Origin: CAZMNY01 sp964635375
GTDB taxonomy: Bacteria > Planctomycetota > Planctomycetia > Pirellulales > Pirellulaceae
Assembly (NCBI GenBank): GCA_964635375.1
Contig: CAZWOU010000013.1
Coordinates: forward strand, 5,774 to 69,773
Reading direction: 5' to 3'
Length of the DNA: 64,000 bases
In this document: positions 43,519 to 52,381 of the stretch, in pieces
Position numbering within the stretch: position 1 is the first letter of the stretch
Layout: the number at the start of each line of letters is the position of its first letter
Program-made: the position numbers and the translations under genes
Notes under the pieces: model-generated
What the model was told of the DNA's origin: nothing
Databases searched by the model: none
Seen by the model: the letters and a program-made list of their open reading frames with translations, nothing else

Positions 43519-44976
43519 ATGGGTCGCGTAGAATCAGTTGCGAAACCGTTGCTTGCGGTGATGATGGCATTCATCGCTCTCGCTCCGGCGAACGGGTTGG
43601 GCCAGAAACCAGAACTGTTGGAGCAGGTGAATGACCGCGAGTCGCAAGCGTGGGACGCGGCAAGCCAGATTTGGCGGTGGGCGGAGCCTGGTTACCAGGA
43701 ATCGCGGTCGGCGAAGCTGCTGTCCGATTGGTTAGGGGACGAGGGATTTCGCCTGACGCGCAAGGTCGCCGGCATGCCCACTGCATTCGTGGCCGAATTT
43801 GGCGAAGGCAAGCCGATTGTCGGCATCCTCGGTGAATTCGACGCACTACCTGGACTCTCGCAAGATGCTGACCCGGTGCGCAAACGCCGGAGCGATAACA
43901 ACTCCTACGGGCATGGTTGCGGCCACCACTTGTTTGGCGTCGCCTCCGCCCAAGCCGCCATGGCGATCGCCGATCAGATTCGAGCTGGAAAAGTGAAGGG
44001 CACAGTCCGTTTCTACGGTTGTCCAGCCGAGGAAGGGGGCAGCGCCAAAGTCTTTATGGTGGAAGCCGGGTTGTTCAAGGATTGCGGGGCCGTTTTGCAT
44101 TGGCATCCGAGCAGTTCCAACTCGGCGGGCGACCGCTCGACACTAGCTCGGATGGCGGTGAAGTTTCGTTTCTACGGGCGGAGCGCCCACGCGGCAGGCG
44201 CGCCGGAACAGGGGCGATCGGCCCTCGACGGCGTAGAATTGACGAACCACGCGACTCAATTGCTTCGCGAGCACACGCCCAAGGCGACTCGTATCCACCA
44301 CGTGATTACCGCAGGCGGAAACGCTCCCAACGTGGTGCCCGATTTTGCCGAAGCCTACTACTACGTTCGCCACCCGGACGGCGACGTGGTTCGTCAGCTT
44401 TATCGGCGGCTCGTGCTATGCGCCCAAGCCGGTGCGCTAGCGACGGAGACGGAACTGAAGATCGGCTACGAGGGCGGGATACGCGAGATTCTTCCGAACA
44501 ACGTGCTCGCCCAAATCAGTATGCGAAATCTGCGCGAGCAGAACGACATGAAGTACTCCGATGAGGCAACTCGATTTGCAACTCGGCTCCAGCAGACCTT
44601 GCAGCAACCTGAACCGCTCGATTCCGTACATCACGTGGTGGACCGTAGCGGGCGAGTTGGGATGGGCTCAACGGATGTTGGCGACGTCTCATGGAACACG
44701 CCAACAACTGGGTTCTCGACCGCCTGTTTTGTTCCGGGCACGCCGGGCCACAGTTGGCAGGCCGTTGCTTGCGGCGCCTCGCCGATAGCTCGGCAAGGTT
44801 TGAATATTGCAGCTCGAACTCTGGCCGCCACGGCCTGGGATCTGTATGCCGAACCGGCGATTATTCGCGCGGCTCAGGAGGAGCTGGACAGTCGCATTGG
44901 CGAGCGGAAGTACCGTTCGTTGATGCAGCCCGGCCAAAAACCGCCGCTCGATTATCGCAAACCGCCTCAGAAGTAG
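43519..44976 (+). CDS. Exported M20-family amidohydrolase
   Basis: 485 residues from the ATG at 43519 (AAAGGAAG upstream); the TTG at 43516 is unlikely. A signal peptide is visible (PLLAVMMAFIALAPANGLGQ). The M20 metal site is in SYGHGCGHHLFG (~residues 130-141), with the catalytic and ligand acids in GEFDALPGLSQDADP and CPAEEGGSAKVFM; the dimerisation domain carries SAHAAGAPEQGRSALDG. It resembles AbgB/aminobenzoyl-glutamate-type hydrolases, which cleave amide bonds of small aromatic-amino-acid conjugates. The substrate is unknown. The gene ends 2 bp before the convergent end of trkA. Confidence 0.9.
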   Translation: MGRVESVAKPLLAVMMAFIALAPANGLGQKPELLEQVNDRESQAWDAASQIWRWAEPGYQESRSAKLLSDWLGDEGFRLTRKVAGMPTAFVAEFGEGKPIVGILGEFDALPGLSQDADPVRKRRSDNNSYGHGCGHHLFGVASAQAAMAIADQIRAGKVKGTVRFYGCPAEEGGSAKVFMVEAGLFKDCGAVLHWHPSSSNSAGDRSTLARMAVKFRFYGRSAHAAGAPEQGRSALDGVELTNHATQLLREHTPKATRIHHVITAGGNAPNVVPDFAEAYYYVRHPDGDVVRQLYRRLVLCAQAGALATETELKIGYEGGIREILPNNVLAQISMRNLREQNDMKYSDEATRFATRLQQTLQQPEPLDSVHHVVDRSGRVGMGSTDVGDVSWNTPTTGFSTACFVPGTPGHSWQAVACGASPIARQGLNIAARTLAATAWDLYAEPAIIRAAQEELDSRIGERKYRSLMQPGQKPPLDYRKPPQK

Positions 44977-44978
44977 CG

Positions 44979-45644
44979 TCACTTCATTTCGCGAAGTTGG
45001 TCGAGATCGCCTTGTTTGCCAACGACGACCAACATTTGATCCTCGCCAAACATGAACTGCCCGTCGGGAAACATGGTCAACTTGCCCGTCTGAGTGTCTT
45101 TGACTCCAATCACCCAAATTCCAAAGCGACGACGCAAGTCGGCATCCACTAACTGCCGATCAATTAAGGACTCGGGCGACTCCATTTCGAGGATGCTGTA
45201 TTCCGGGTCGATGGGAAGGAAGTCGATCACGTTGGGCCAAGTCATCCGATCCGCTAACTCGCGAGCGATCTCTTCTTCGGCGAACACGACCCGTTCGACA
45301 CCCAGTTTCTCAAGTATCTTCTGTTGTTCCTTGGTCGTGCCTTTGGCAATCACACGCGAGGCGCCAAGCTCCTTGGAGTGCAGGGTCGCCAGCAGCGAAG
45401 GGGTGATTTCCTCGCCCAAGGCGACAAACACTGCGCTGGCGTCCTTGATCGGCAGGTGTCGAAGCGTGTCGGGATCGGTCACATCCCCAATGATCGCCTC
45501 GTAGAGGAACTCCTTCATCTCCTCAACTTTTTCCTCGCTTGCATCGATGCCGGTGACGCGGCAACCATTTTCGTGAAACTTTCTTGCAAGCGCGCCGCCA
45601 AAGGTTCCCAAGCCAAGCACCACGAACTGTTTGATTTCAGCCAT
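44979..45644 (-). CDS. trkA: TrkA/KtrA-type potassium uptake regulator
   Basis: 221 residues, single RCK unit. The N-terminal Rossmann domain has VLGLGTFGGALARKF (NAD/ATP site, ~8-22), DASEEKVEEMKE as acidic end of the second strand and FVALGEEITPSLL. The C-terminal RCK_C part is FGIWVIGVKDTQTGKLTMFP. It gates the membrane subunit TrkH in response to nucleotide or dinucleotide binding. It follows the TrkH gene by 20 bp, so the two form an operon. Single-domain length points to KtrA-like rather than the double-length E. coli TrkA. Confidence 0.95.
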   Translation of the reverse strand: MAEIKQFVVLGLGTFGGALARKFHENGCRVTGIDASEEKVEEMKEFLYEAIIGDVTDPDTLRHLPIKDASAVFVALGEEITPSLLATLHSKELGASRVIAKGTTKEQQKILEKLGVERVVFAEEEIARELADRMTWPNVIDFLPIDPEYSILEMESPESLIDRQLVDADLRRRFGIWVIGVKDTQTGKLTMFPDGQFMFGEDQMLVVVGKQGDLDQLREMK

Positions 45645-45664
45645 CGATTTCCTTTCGTTATCCG

Positions 45665-47047
45665 TTAACCGATCAACGGTTCTTCATGAGGGTATTCGAT
45701 CGCGTCGCGGCGTTGATTTCCCGAGAGGGCCACGAAAACCGTGATCGGCCCCAGACGGCCGGTGAACATCAACACGATGATGATAAGGCGGCCCGACTCG
45801 GAAAGCTCCGGCGTCATGCCGATGCTAAGCCCGACGGTTCCCAGAGCCGAGACGACTTCGAATGCGGCCTCGATGAACGACGCGTTTCCGCTGGCGTGCG
45901 ATCCCCCGTTCTGCTCGACGACTAGCAAGAGCATCAACGACAAGATGGCGATCACCGAGAACAGTATCAGCACTGCCGTCGCCCGCTCCACGCTCAACCT
46001 GGGGATCGCACGGCGAAACAGCTGTATCCTCGAACTTCCTCGAAATGTGGTCCAAGCCTGCAAGACCAAGACGCAAAAGGTGGATACCTTGAGTCCGCCG
46101 CCTGTGGAACACGGTCCGGCGCCGACTGCCATCAACAAGACGCTAACGAAAATCGAGGCGTTGGAGAACTCGCGAAGGTCGGTTGTGTTGAAACCGGCCG
46201 TACGACATGACATCGAATGAAAGCCGGCGATCAATACCCGTTCATGGAGCGGCTTGTTTGCCAAAGCGCCGTTCCATTCGAGCATCAGGAAGGCGGTGGT
46301 TCCGATCGCCAGAAGCGAGCTGGCGCCAATCAACATCAGCTTGGAATGCAAGTGAAGCCCGCGCCAGCGATCGACCCAAGGGCCTTTCCAATTCCTCCGT
46401 ATGTCAAGAATGACTGGAAACCCAATGCCTCCCACGATGACCAGCGAACCCATGATCAGGTTCGCTGCCCAATCGGATTGATATCGTGTCATGCTGTCGT
46501 CATGCAGCGAGAATCCGGCGTTGCAGAATGCGGAAACCGAATGAAACAGTGAACGCCACAACGTGCCGACGATCGACTCGGATCCGCCAAGGATGAACTC
46601 CCGTGCGGCGAGCAGCACAAAGCCAATCCCCTCAAAAAGAAACGCCAGCGCCATCACGTTCCGCAACACGGTCCGCAGATCGGTATTCGAATCGGCGCCC
46701 AGCGTTTCGGATAGGACCGCCCGGTCGCGAAGACTCTCCGCACTGCCAATGTGGTACATCACAAACGTGGTCACGGTCATGATTCCAATGCCGCCTAGTT
46801 GGACCATTCCCAGAATGACGACCTGACCGACGATGGAGAAATCAAACTCGGTCGAACGGACCGCGAGACCCGTGACGCAACTGGCGCTGGTCGCGGTAAA
46901 GAAGGCGTCCAACCATGACAGCGTCTTGCCGGCGCCGTGACAGACTGGCTGAGCCAAGATAACCGCGCCCAACGTAATCAATCCGATATACCAAGCGAAC
47001 GAGATTCGCGCCGGGTATTTTTCGAGCGAGCCGGTGAGTTTCGGCAT
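45665..47047 (-). CDS. trkH: TrkH/KtrB-type potassium uptake membrane subunit
   Basis: 460 residues with a superfamily-of-K-transporters fold: four repeats, each with a pore loop. Pore glycines are visible in TSASCVTGLAVRST, SVSAFCNAGFSLHDD, SMSCRTAGFNTTDL and SALGTVGLSIGMTP; the third and fourth show the typical CRTAGF and GTVGLS filter text. It forms the inner-membrane potassium channel-like translocation path, gated by the RCK protein encoded 20 bp downstream. The start is the ATG at 47047 (MPKLTGSLEK). It is divergent from the zinc-ribbon gene. Confidence 0.95.
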   Translation of the reverse strand: MPKLTGSLEKYPARISFAWYIGLITLGAVILAQPVCHGAGKTLSWLDAFFTATSASCVTGLAVRSTEFDFSIVGQVVILGMVQLGGIGIMTVTTFVMYHIGSAESLRDRAVLSETLGADSNTDLRTVLRNVMALAFLFEGIGFVLLAAREFILGGSESIVGTLWRSLFHSVSAFCNAGFSLHDDSMTRYQSDWAANLIMGSLVIVGGIGFPVILDIRRNWKGPWVDRWRGLHLHSKLMLIGASSLLAIGTTAFLMLEWNGALANKPLHERVLIAGFHSMSCRTAGFNTTDLREFSNASIFVSVLLMAVGAGPCSTGGGLKVSTFCVLVLQAWTTFRGSSRIQLFRRAIPRLSVERATAVLILFSVIAILSLMLLLVVEQNGGSHASGNASFIEAAFEVVSALGTVGLSIGMTPELSESGRLIIIVLMFTGRLGPITVFVALSGNQRRDAIEYPHEEPLIG

Positions 47048-47368
47048 GGGATTGAGCGTCTCAAAGAAGACAGCGGTATTCGGGCGGGGCCGTCAGCCAG
47101 TGGCAAGCCAAGCCCGCAAGGCTGAATCGACGAGAATAGCTGGACTTGGTCACAGCGGCAACCCAGAACGGTCCTTGCAACGCCGGGCCCGGTTTGGAAA
47201 CGATATTCCCTGCCGTAAGAGGAGGTTTGCAATCTGACTGAGAGCACTCTATTCTCAGTATTTCAGTTTGCCGCGATCCCGTTTTCCGCGATCCGACAGG
47301 TACACAACTCCGGTGCCTTCGTCCTATCAGTTCCCCATCTCCACTTCCACTTTCCCAGAGATCAGAGA
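47048..47368. other. Divergent intergenic region, 321 bp
   Basis: It lies between trkH (leftward) and the zinc-ribbon gene (rightward). CCGCGATCC occurs at 47270-47278 and 47285-47293. No riboswitch or promoter is recognised. Confidence 0.45.
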
Positions 47369-47830
47369 ATGGCTATCCCTGTTCAGTGCGGCAGTTGCGG
47401 CGCCAACCATCACGTTCAAGACGACATGGCCGGCAAGCAGGCTCGATGCAATTGCGGCAGCGTGCTCACCATTCCCGCCACCAACTTCGCTGCCCCCGCG
47501 GCGCCCGTTGCGGCTGCCGGTCAGATCAACTTGAACTGTCCCGGTTGCGGCGCAGGCCATGCGGTGGCGGCCTCAATGACCGGTCAGCAGGCCCGCTGCA
47601 CGTGCGGTTCGGTGCTCTCGATACCCGCCGCAGGGGCGGCTGCGCCCCAAGACGATATCTGGAGTGACACCATTGGCGGAATCGGCGGTGCGAGCGCCGC
47701 CGGGGATGAATACCAAATGGCGCCCGCGGAACCGAACCCACTCGGCAATTCTCAATTCAGTGAAGCTAACGCCTCGGTTCGTTCGCGTCCGAGAAGCCCA
47801 GAGCCAAGCCATCGGATTCGGGCGGCATGA
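47369..47830 (+). CDS. Protein with two tandem zinc-ribbon-like motifs
   Basis: 153 residues. Two near-identical units of about 32 residues each have CxxC-x(19-20)-CxC: VQCGSCGANHHVQDDMAGKQ then RCNCGSVLTIPA, and LNCPGCGAGHAVAASMTGQQ then RCTCGSVLSIPA, joined by an Ala/Pro linker. These look like small treble-clef or zinc-ribbon sensors. After ~95 the chain is low complexity and ends at 47830, where it overlaps the ATG of the next ORF by 4 bp (ATGA). A frameshift near 47760-47800 would instead join the two into one protein whose C-terminus is a membrane segment (see next entry). Its function is unknown. Confidence 0.65.
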   Translation: MAIPVQCGSCGANHHVQDDMAGKQARCNCGSVLTIPATNFAAPAAPVAAAGQINLNCPGCGAGHAVAASMTGQQARCTCGSVLSIPAAGAAAPQDDIWSDTIGGIGGASAAGDEYQMAPAEPNPLGNSQFSEANASVRSRPRSPEPSHRIRAA

Positions 47831-47982
47831 TGGACAGTGGCGTTGGCGGCGGTCTGGCGATGATTGTGATTTCGATCGTCTGGTTTTTTGGGGGCCTTGC
47901 CGCCGGCTTCATCTTCTTCTATCCGCCCATTCTGTTGATCATTGGCGTCGTGGTTCTGTTTAGAGGCTTGGCCTCAAGATAG
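47827..47982 (+). CDS. Small membrane ORF overlapping the zinc-ribbon gene
   Basis: 51 residues from the ATG at 47827: MMDSGVGGGLAMIVISIVW, then a strongly hydrophobic hairpin-like run with FFGGLAAGFIFFYPP and LLIIGVVVLFRGL. It overlaps the zinc-ribbon stop by ATGA. Just upstream in the same frame, EKPRAKPSDSGG reads like a natural Pro/Ser linker, so this may be the C-terminal membrane anchor of the zinc-ribbon protein, separated by a frameshift. Either way the membrane segment is a credible coding stretch. Confidence 0.55.
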   Translation: MMDSGVGGGLAMIVISIVWFFGGLAAGFIFFYPPILLIIGVVVLFRGLASR

Positions 47983-48018
47983 TTCAATTCCAGAAAGCGA
48001 ATGTAGCTGTCAACGGCC

Positions 48019-49443
48019 TCAGGATCGGATTGAGTCGGTGGAACTCGATCGACGGTTCTTGGGACCGAGACGATCGCTGACGCCCATCGCCGCGAGCATC
48101 GTGTTGTAGACGTCGAGTCCCTCGGCGCCGACGTCCAGGATGTGTCCGGTCTTGAAGCGACCGTTGGCGCCGGTGATCGCGTGAAAGATGCCCGACAGTT
48201 CGCGTTTCACATCGTTATGCCGACCGTCGCCCGATTCAGTTGAGATCGTGATCAATGAGTTTTCTAGAATGGAGCGGCCGTTGGCTTCCTTCGACTCGGC
48301 AGTATCCAACCGCTGCAGGAAGTAGGCGATCTCCCGCATCTTCAGGTGGGCGTGGGCTCGCAATGCTTCGTTCTTCTTGCTCACATTGAATTTGTGCCAC
48401 CACTCATGGCTGCAACCTTTGTCGCCAGTTGCCTTATGTTGGCCGGCGTCGTCAAACTGCCAGACCTTCCTGCCGCCGTACTTGTATTCGCCCGTCAGCC
48501 GAATTCGCTCGCCGGCGGCCAGAAACGTCAGAGAGCCGAATCGAACGCGGTCCATTTGTATCGCCAGAGCGTACAGGTCCGCCATCAAACGCCACTCAGT
48601 ACTCAACTCTTCAACCGTGATATCGATCCCCATCCCGCCAGGATCGGCTGGACCGCCGTGAAGTATGTTCGAGCGAGGCGGCAGACCCGGCGAGTTGGGG
48701 CTCTTGCCCTTGAGCGAGAACGCGCGTTGCTCAAACTCGCGAATCCGGTCCAAGTGGTCGGCAACTCGAGATCGCGACGCCGAGCCCAAAGGCGAATTAT
48801 CGCCGGTGTAGAACTTGTAGTCATCCACGACCGAATCAAGCACGCTGCGTTTGAGCCGAGCTCGGCGAAGATCCTTGTCGTCGCCAGCCAAAGAGACGCT
48901 GCCGAAGACGCGGTCGAAAAGGTCGCGAGGCCTCTCTTGCATCGTCGCGGCCACAGTCCCGTTCTGATTGTAGCTGTGAACATAACGGCCAACCCGACTG
49001 CGGCGAAAGAACGTGCCGCCGATTAGCGTGGACACCATCCCCTTGGGCAAGCCATTAGGATAGTGGGTCCTGCGAATCACTTGGTCAATCGAGGGGCCGC
49101 CCGCTTTTGCTTCGCCGTCCGGCGGCTCAGCCGTGAACGCCCCGCTTGCGCCGTCGTAATGGGCGTTGATCCCTTTCTCGTCGCAGCGCACCTGGTCCAC
49201 TTGCCGCATGATCAGCAGTTTGTCTCCAAGCGGCTTGAGCGGTTCAAGCACGCCTTTGAAACCTTCGGTCTGCAACGGCGATGGAATGCCGAGTCCGAAG
49301 AAAACATTGAACGCTCGCACTGGCGCCGACTTCTCTTCCGCCGACGCCTGGGAACTGATCATCTCTTCGAGCAGAGGCAAGCCGATCGTCGCAGCGCCCG
49401 CGGCCTTGAGCATCGTGCGGCGGCTGATGTGAGTCTTCTTCAT
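48019..49443 (-). CDS. DUF1552 protein with twin-arginine signal
   Basis: 474 residues. Twin-arginine leader ISRRTMLKAAGAATIGLPLL, so export is in the folded state. The rest is the DUF1552 family, common and numerous in planctomycetes and verrucomicrobia, with KLLIMRQVDQVRCDEKGINA, HYDGASGAFTA and DYKFYTGDN-type segments. It almost always stands next to a DUF1592-group cytochrome protein, as here, with 78 bp between them. The reaction is unknown; involvement in exported redox processing of polymers is inference from this partnership. Confidence 0.9.
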   Translation of the reverse strand: MKKTHISRRTMLKAAGAATIGLPLLEEMISSQASAEEKSAPVRAFNVFFGLGIPSPLQTEGFKGVLEPLKPLGDKLLIMRQVDQVRCDEKGINAHYDGASGAFTAEPPDGEAKAGGPSIDQVIRRTHYPNGLPKGMVSTLIGGTFFRRSRVGRYVHSYNQNGTVAATMQERPRDLFDRVFGSVSLAGDDKDLRRARLKRSVLDSVVDDYKFYTGDNSPLGSASRSRVADHLDRIREFEQRAFSLKGKSPNSPGLPPRSNILHGGPADPGGMGIDITVEELSTEWRLMADLYALAIQMDRVRFGSLTFLAAGERIRLTGEYKYGGRKVWQFDDAGQHKATGDKGCSHEWWHKFNVSKKNEALRAHAHLKMREIAYFLQRLDTAESKEANGRSILENSLITISTESGDGRHNDVKRELSGIFHAITGANGRFKTGHILDVGAEGLDVYNTMLAAMGVSDRLGPKNRRSSSTDSIRS

Positions 49444-49521
49444 CGGCAGTCTCCGGTATTATTTCTGCAGGATACTGTTGTCATTGCCAGCTGATCTGCA
49501 ATACGAATTACAGAAGAGCGC

Positions 49522-52134
49522 CTATTGACCTTCCGTACGCGACAACCTTACCAGGTCGCTGAGGACGATAGCCGTGATCAAGCTGGAGTATGTCCCGCCC
49601 TGCTGTTTCGCAGTCTCGTGAATCTTCCTCACCGTCCGGGCATCGGTTGCAGTGAGCGGCCGGCCGAGGGCAAATTGAGCCAGCTTCCAGGTGATCGACT
49701 CGCCTACGCGCTCGTTGCCCGCCAACAAGTTCATCAACTCAGTTGAGCTCTCGTATTTGATCGCCTCGGCTGCTCCAGGAAAGAGGATCTCTCCATCTTC
49801 TCGAAGCAGATTGCCGTGTTCGTCTTCGTTGTGGAACGAGCCCAGGCCATCGAATTTTTCCAGCCCGTACGCCAACGGTTCGAACTTGATGTGGCATCCG
49901 CCGCAGGATGCGTTTGCGATTCGTTTCTGGGAAATCTGTCGATGCGAGAGACCTGGTTTCGACGGCACCTGCGTCGTGTCCAGGCCAGGCGGCGGATCCT
50001 TGACTGTGCCTCGAAGAATGTCCTTCAGCACGAAAAGGCCTCGGGTGATCATGGAAGCGTCGTCGCCGCCGACCGTCAGGATGCTGCCCTGAGTGAGCAA
50101 TCCGCCGCGCGAAGGAACGTCCGACAAGTCGTAGCGAGCCAACTCAGGCCCTTTTGGCTCGAGCCCATAGTGGGCCGCGAGGCGATCGGTTGCAAAGGTC
50201 ACTTGCGCGTTCAGCAAATCAGCAAGCGGCCGCTGCTGCCGCCAAGCAACGTCGTGAAAGAACGCCAGCGTCTCTGCTCGCATATCATTCGCCAATTCGC
50301 TCTTCCACGCGGGGAATCTTTCGGGGCTGGGCATCAGATTGTCCAACCGGTTCAGATCAAGCCACTCACTGACAAATTGGGCCGAGCGTTGGATCGCGCG
50401 AGGATCCTTCAGCATGCGGCGAACTTGCCTTTCGGCAGCTTGACGATCATACAGTTCTCCCTCTTCGGCCGCTTGAAGCAGTTCCTCGTCTGGAGGTCCG
50501 CCCCAAATCATGAAGCTCATCCGAGACGCCAGTTCGAACTCGCCGACCGGCCACGCTGTTCCGTCGCCGCGTTGGTTCTCGATGCGGTAGATGAATCGCG
50601 GCGACTGCAACATGGCCTCGATCATGTAACCGACCGCCTCTCGGTAGTCGCCGCCGGCGCTGGCGACCGTCGTGGCGATGCCGCTGTAGGTAGTGACTTC
50701 GCGTTCATCGAGCGGACCTCGCAGCAGCCACTTGCCCATGCTCGCTACAAATTGACGCATCGTGTCGTCAGTGGAGAGCTTGCGGCTTTTCGAGAACCTG
50801 GCCGCGAACGTCATCACATCCATGCGGCTCACGGCGATCTCAGCAAGCCGCGCGTAGGCTTGCACATGCTTGAGGTCGACGTTCAGGTTGTACGCGGTGT
50901 TGCTGAAACCGTCTGCTCGGAGATCACGAGGTAGAATCTCTCGCGCCTGTTTGGCAATGTCGACGCCCACCGCGCTGCGAACCGTCTCGATGTACTCAGA
51001 AACGGTAAGTCGCTGGATCCAAACGTCTCTGCTCCGCTCCTCATTTCCGTACACAGCCGGATCAATGACGTCGAGCGACCAGGTCGCTCCCTCGGCAATC
51101 CACTTGGCCAACAACGCCTGCTCGGGTTCGGGCAGCGACCTGCCTTCAGCTGGCATATCGCCGGTGAGCACTTGTTCCAGCAACAGACTCTCGTCCGCCT
51201 TGCCCGGCGCGATCACTATTCCGCTTTCACCTCCAGCAAACGCGGACGCTTTGCGCGACAGGTCGAGCCGCCCCTTCTTGTTCGCGGAATTGTGGCATTC
51301 CAGGCAGTTGCTCGCCAACAGGGGAGCAATCCGGGTCTCGAACAGTTCGATCTGCCGATTCTTGGCAAACTCCTTCGCCGCTGACGCCGTCGCGCCGGCG
51401 CGATAGTTCTGCGCCACCTCGGCTGGCGGCAAACTCCGACTGTAGATCGCAACCAAGTGCAATTCGCCCAACCATGGGCGATCGCCCGTCAATTCGTTGG
51501 CGAGCAGCAGCGGAAATCGTTCGTCCCAACTGTTGAGCCCGCCCGCGACTCTCTTGGCTGTCTGCAGTTTTCCGTTGAGATAGATCGTCGTCTTGCCGGT
51601 GCGGTCGCGAGTGTAGACGACATGGGTCAACGCGCGCGTCGCCGCGCGGGCTGAAGAGGCAGTGGAAGGGGTGCCGTTATTGCTGGTCGATGATGTTCGA
51701 AAACGCACATCGTAACGATCGCCGTCCTGTCCAAGCGTCATGTTCCGCCTGCTCGGGCCATCGGAGAGCGAGACGATTCGAGCGGGCCCCTCTTGCGAAC
51801 TGCTGGCCGAACTAATCCATGCTTCAACCGTCACGGCGCCAGAGCGTTTTACCGCGTCAACGATCTTCTTGGCGGAACCGATCGAGTGGATCCTCGCAGA
51901 CGAACGGACGGACAACACGCCGCTTCGCCAGCGCACCGCCGACATCTTCTCGATCTTCAGATTGAGCGGCTTGCCGACGCCAGACCGATCGACGATCGTG
52001 TCCCCTTTGCCGGCATCAAACGTATAAAGAACCTGCAAGCCGCGAGCCGCTCTCGCCGCGAACGCCGTTTGCCCCAAAGACAGGACCAAGCCCAGGACCA
52101 AGCCCAGGACGGTCAACGCCAACATGTTCGTCAT
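49522..52134 (-). CDS. Exported LamG / planctomycete cytochrome C / DUF1592-group protein
   Basis: 870 residues from the ATG at 52134, followed by the signal peptide MLALTVLGLVLGLVLSLGQT; the upstream extension of the frame is not conserved. A LamG-like jelly-roll (~35-240: LYTFDAGKGDTIVDRSGVG) comes first, then a haem-binding PSCyt1 domain with CLECHNSANKKGRLDLS, then DUF1587/1595/1592/1588/1585 text, including a second haem-like motif CGGCHIKFEPLAYGLEKFDG and TWKLAQFALGRPL at the end. This architecture is a planctomycete signature. Its likely location is the periplasm or cell surface, bound to polysaccharide through LamG. A 12-bp in-frame DNA repeat encodes GLVLGLVL in the signal peptide. 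It forms an operon with the DUF1552 gene. Confidence 0.92.
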   Translation of the reverse strand: MTNMLALTVLGLVLGLVLSLGQTAFAARAARGLQVLYTFDAGKGDTIVDRSGVGKPLNLKIEKMSAVRWRSGVLSVRSSARIHSIGSAKKIVDAVKRSGAVTVEAWISSASSSQEGPARIVSLSDGPSRRNMTLGQDGDRYDVRFRTSSTSNNGTPSTASSARAATRALTHVVYTRDRTGKTTIYLNGKLQTAKRVAGGLNSWDERFPLLLANELTGDRPWLGELHLVAIYSRSLPPAEVAQNYRAGATASAAKEFAKNRQIELFETRIAPLLASNCLECHNSANKKGRLDLSRKASAFAGGESGIVIAPGKADESLLLEQVLTGDMPAEGRSLPEPEQALLAKWIAEGATWSLDVIDPAVYGNEERSRDVWIQRLTVSEYIETVRSAVGVDIAKQAREILPRDLRADGFSNTAYNLNVDLKHVQAYARLAEIAVSRMDVMTFAARFSKSRKLSTDDTMRQFVASMGKWLLRGPLDEREVTTYSGIATTVASAGGDYREAVGYMIEAMLQSPRFIYRIENQRGDGTAWPVGEFELASRMSFMIWGGPPDEELLQAAEEGELYDRQAAERQVRRMLKDPRAIQRSAQFVSEWLDLNRLDNLMPSPERFPAWKSELANDMRAETLAFFHDVAWRQQRPLADLLNAQVTFATDRLAAHYGLEPKGPELARYDLSDVPSRGGLLTQGSILTVGGDDASMITRGLFVLKDILRGTVKDPPPGLDTTQVPSKPGLSHRQISQKRIANASCGGCHIKFEPLAYGLEKFDGLGSFHNEDEHGNLLREDGEILFPGAAEAIKYESSTELMNLLAGNERVGESITWKLAQFALGRPLTATDARTVRKIHETAKQQGGTYSSLITAIVLSDLVRLSRTEGQ

Positions 52135-52381
52135 GCAGTCAGATCGCGGCGCTGAGGCGCCAGCGCCAGTCGCGGCCGGACAGCAGGATCCACGACTAGT
52201 TCCGCGATTCTCGATGCGTTGGGTAAACTGCATGAGTTGCTCCACCTCGAAGGTGTTTCAGGAATGGTCTTGCGATTCAACCACCGATTCCGCCGCGGCA
52301 AACAGTGATTATGGCTTCCATTGCAAGTCAAGTCGAGTTGCTAAGGCCCTTCTAGCAAGCGCGTCTATTGGAAATGGCGAT

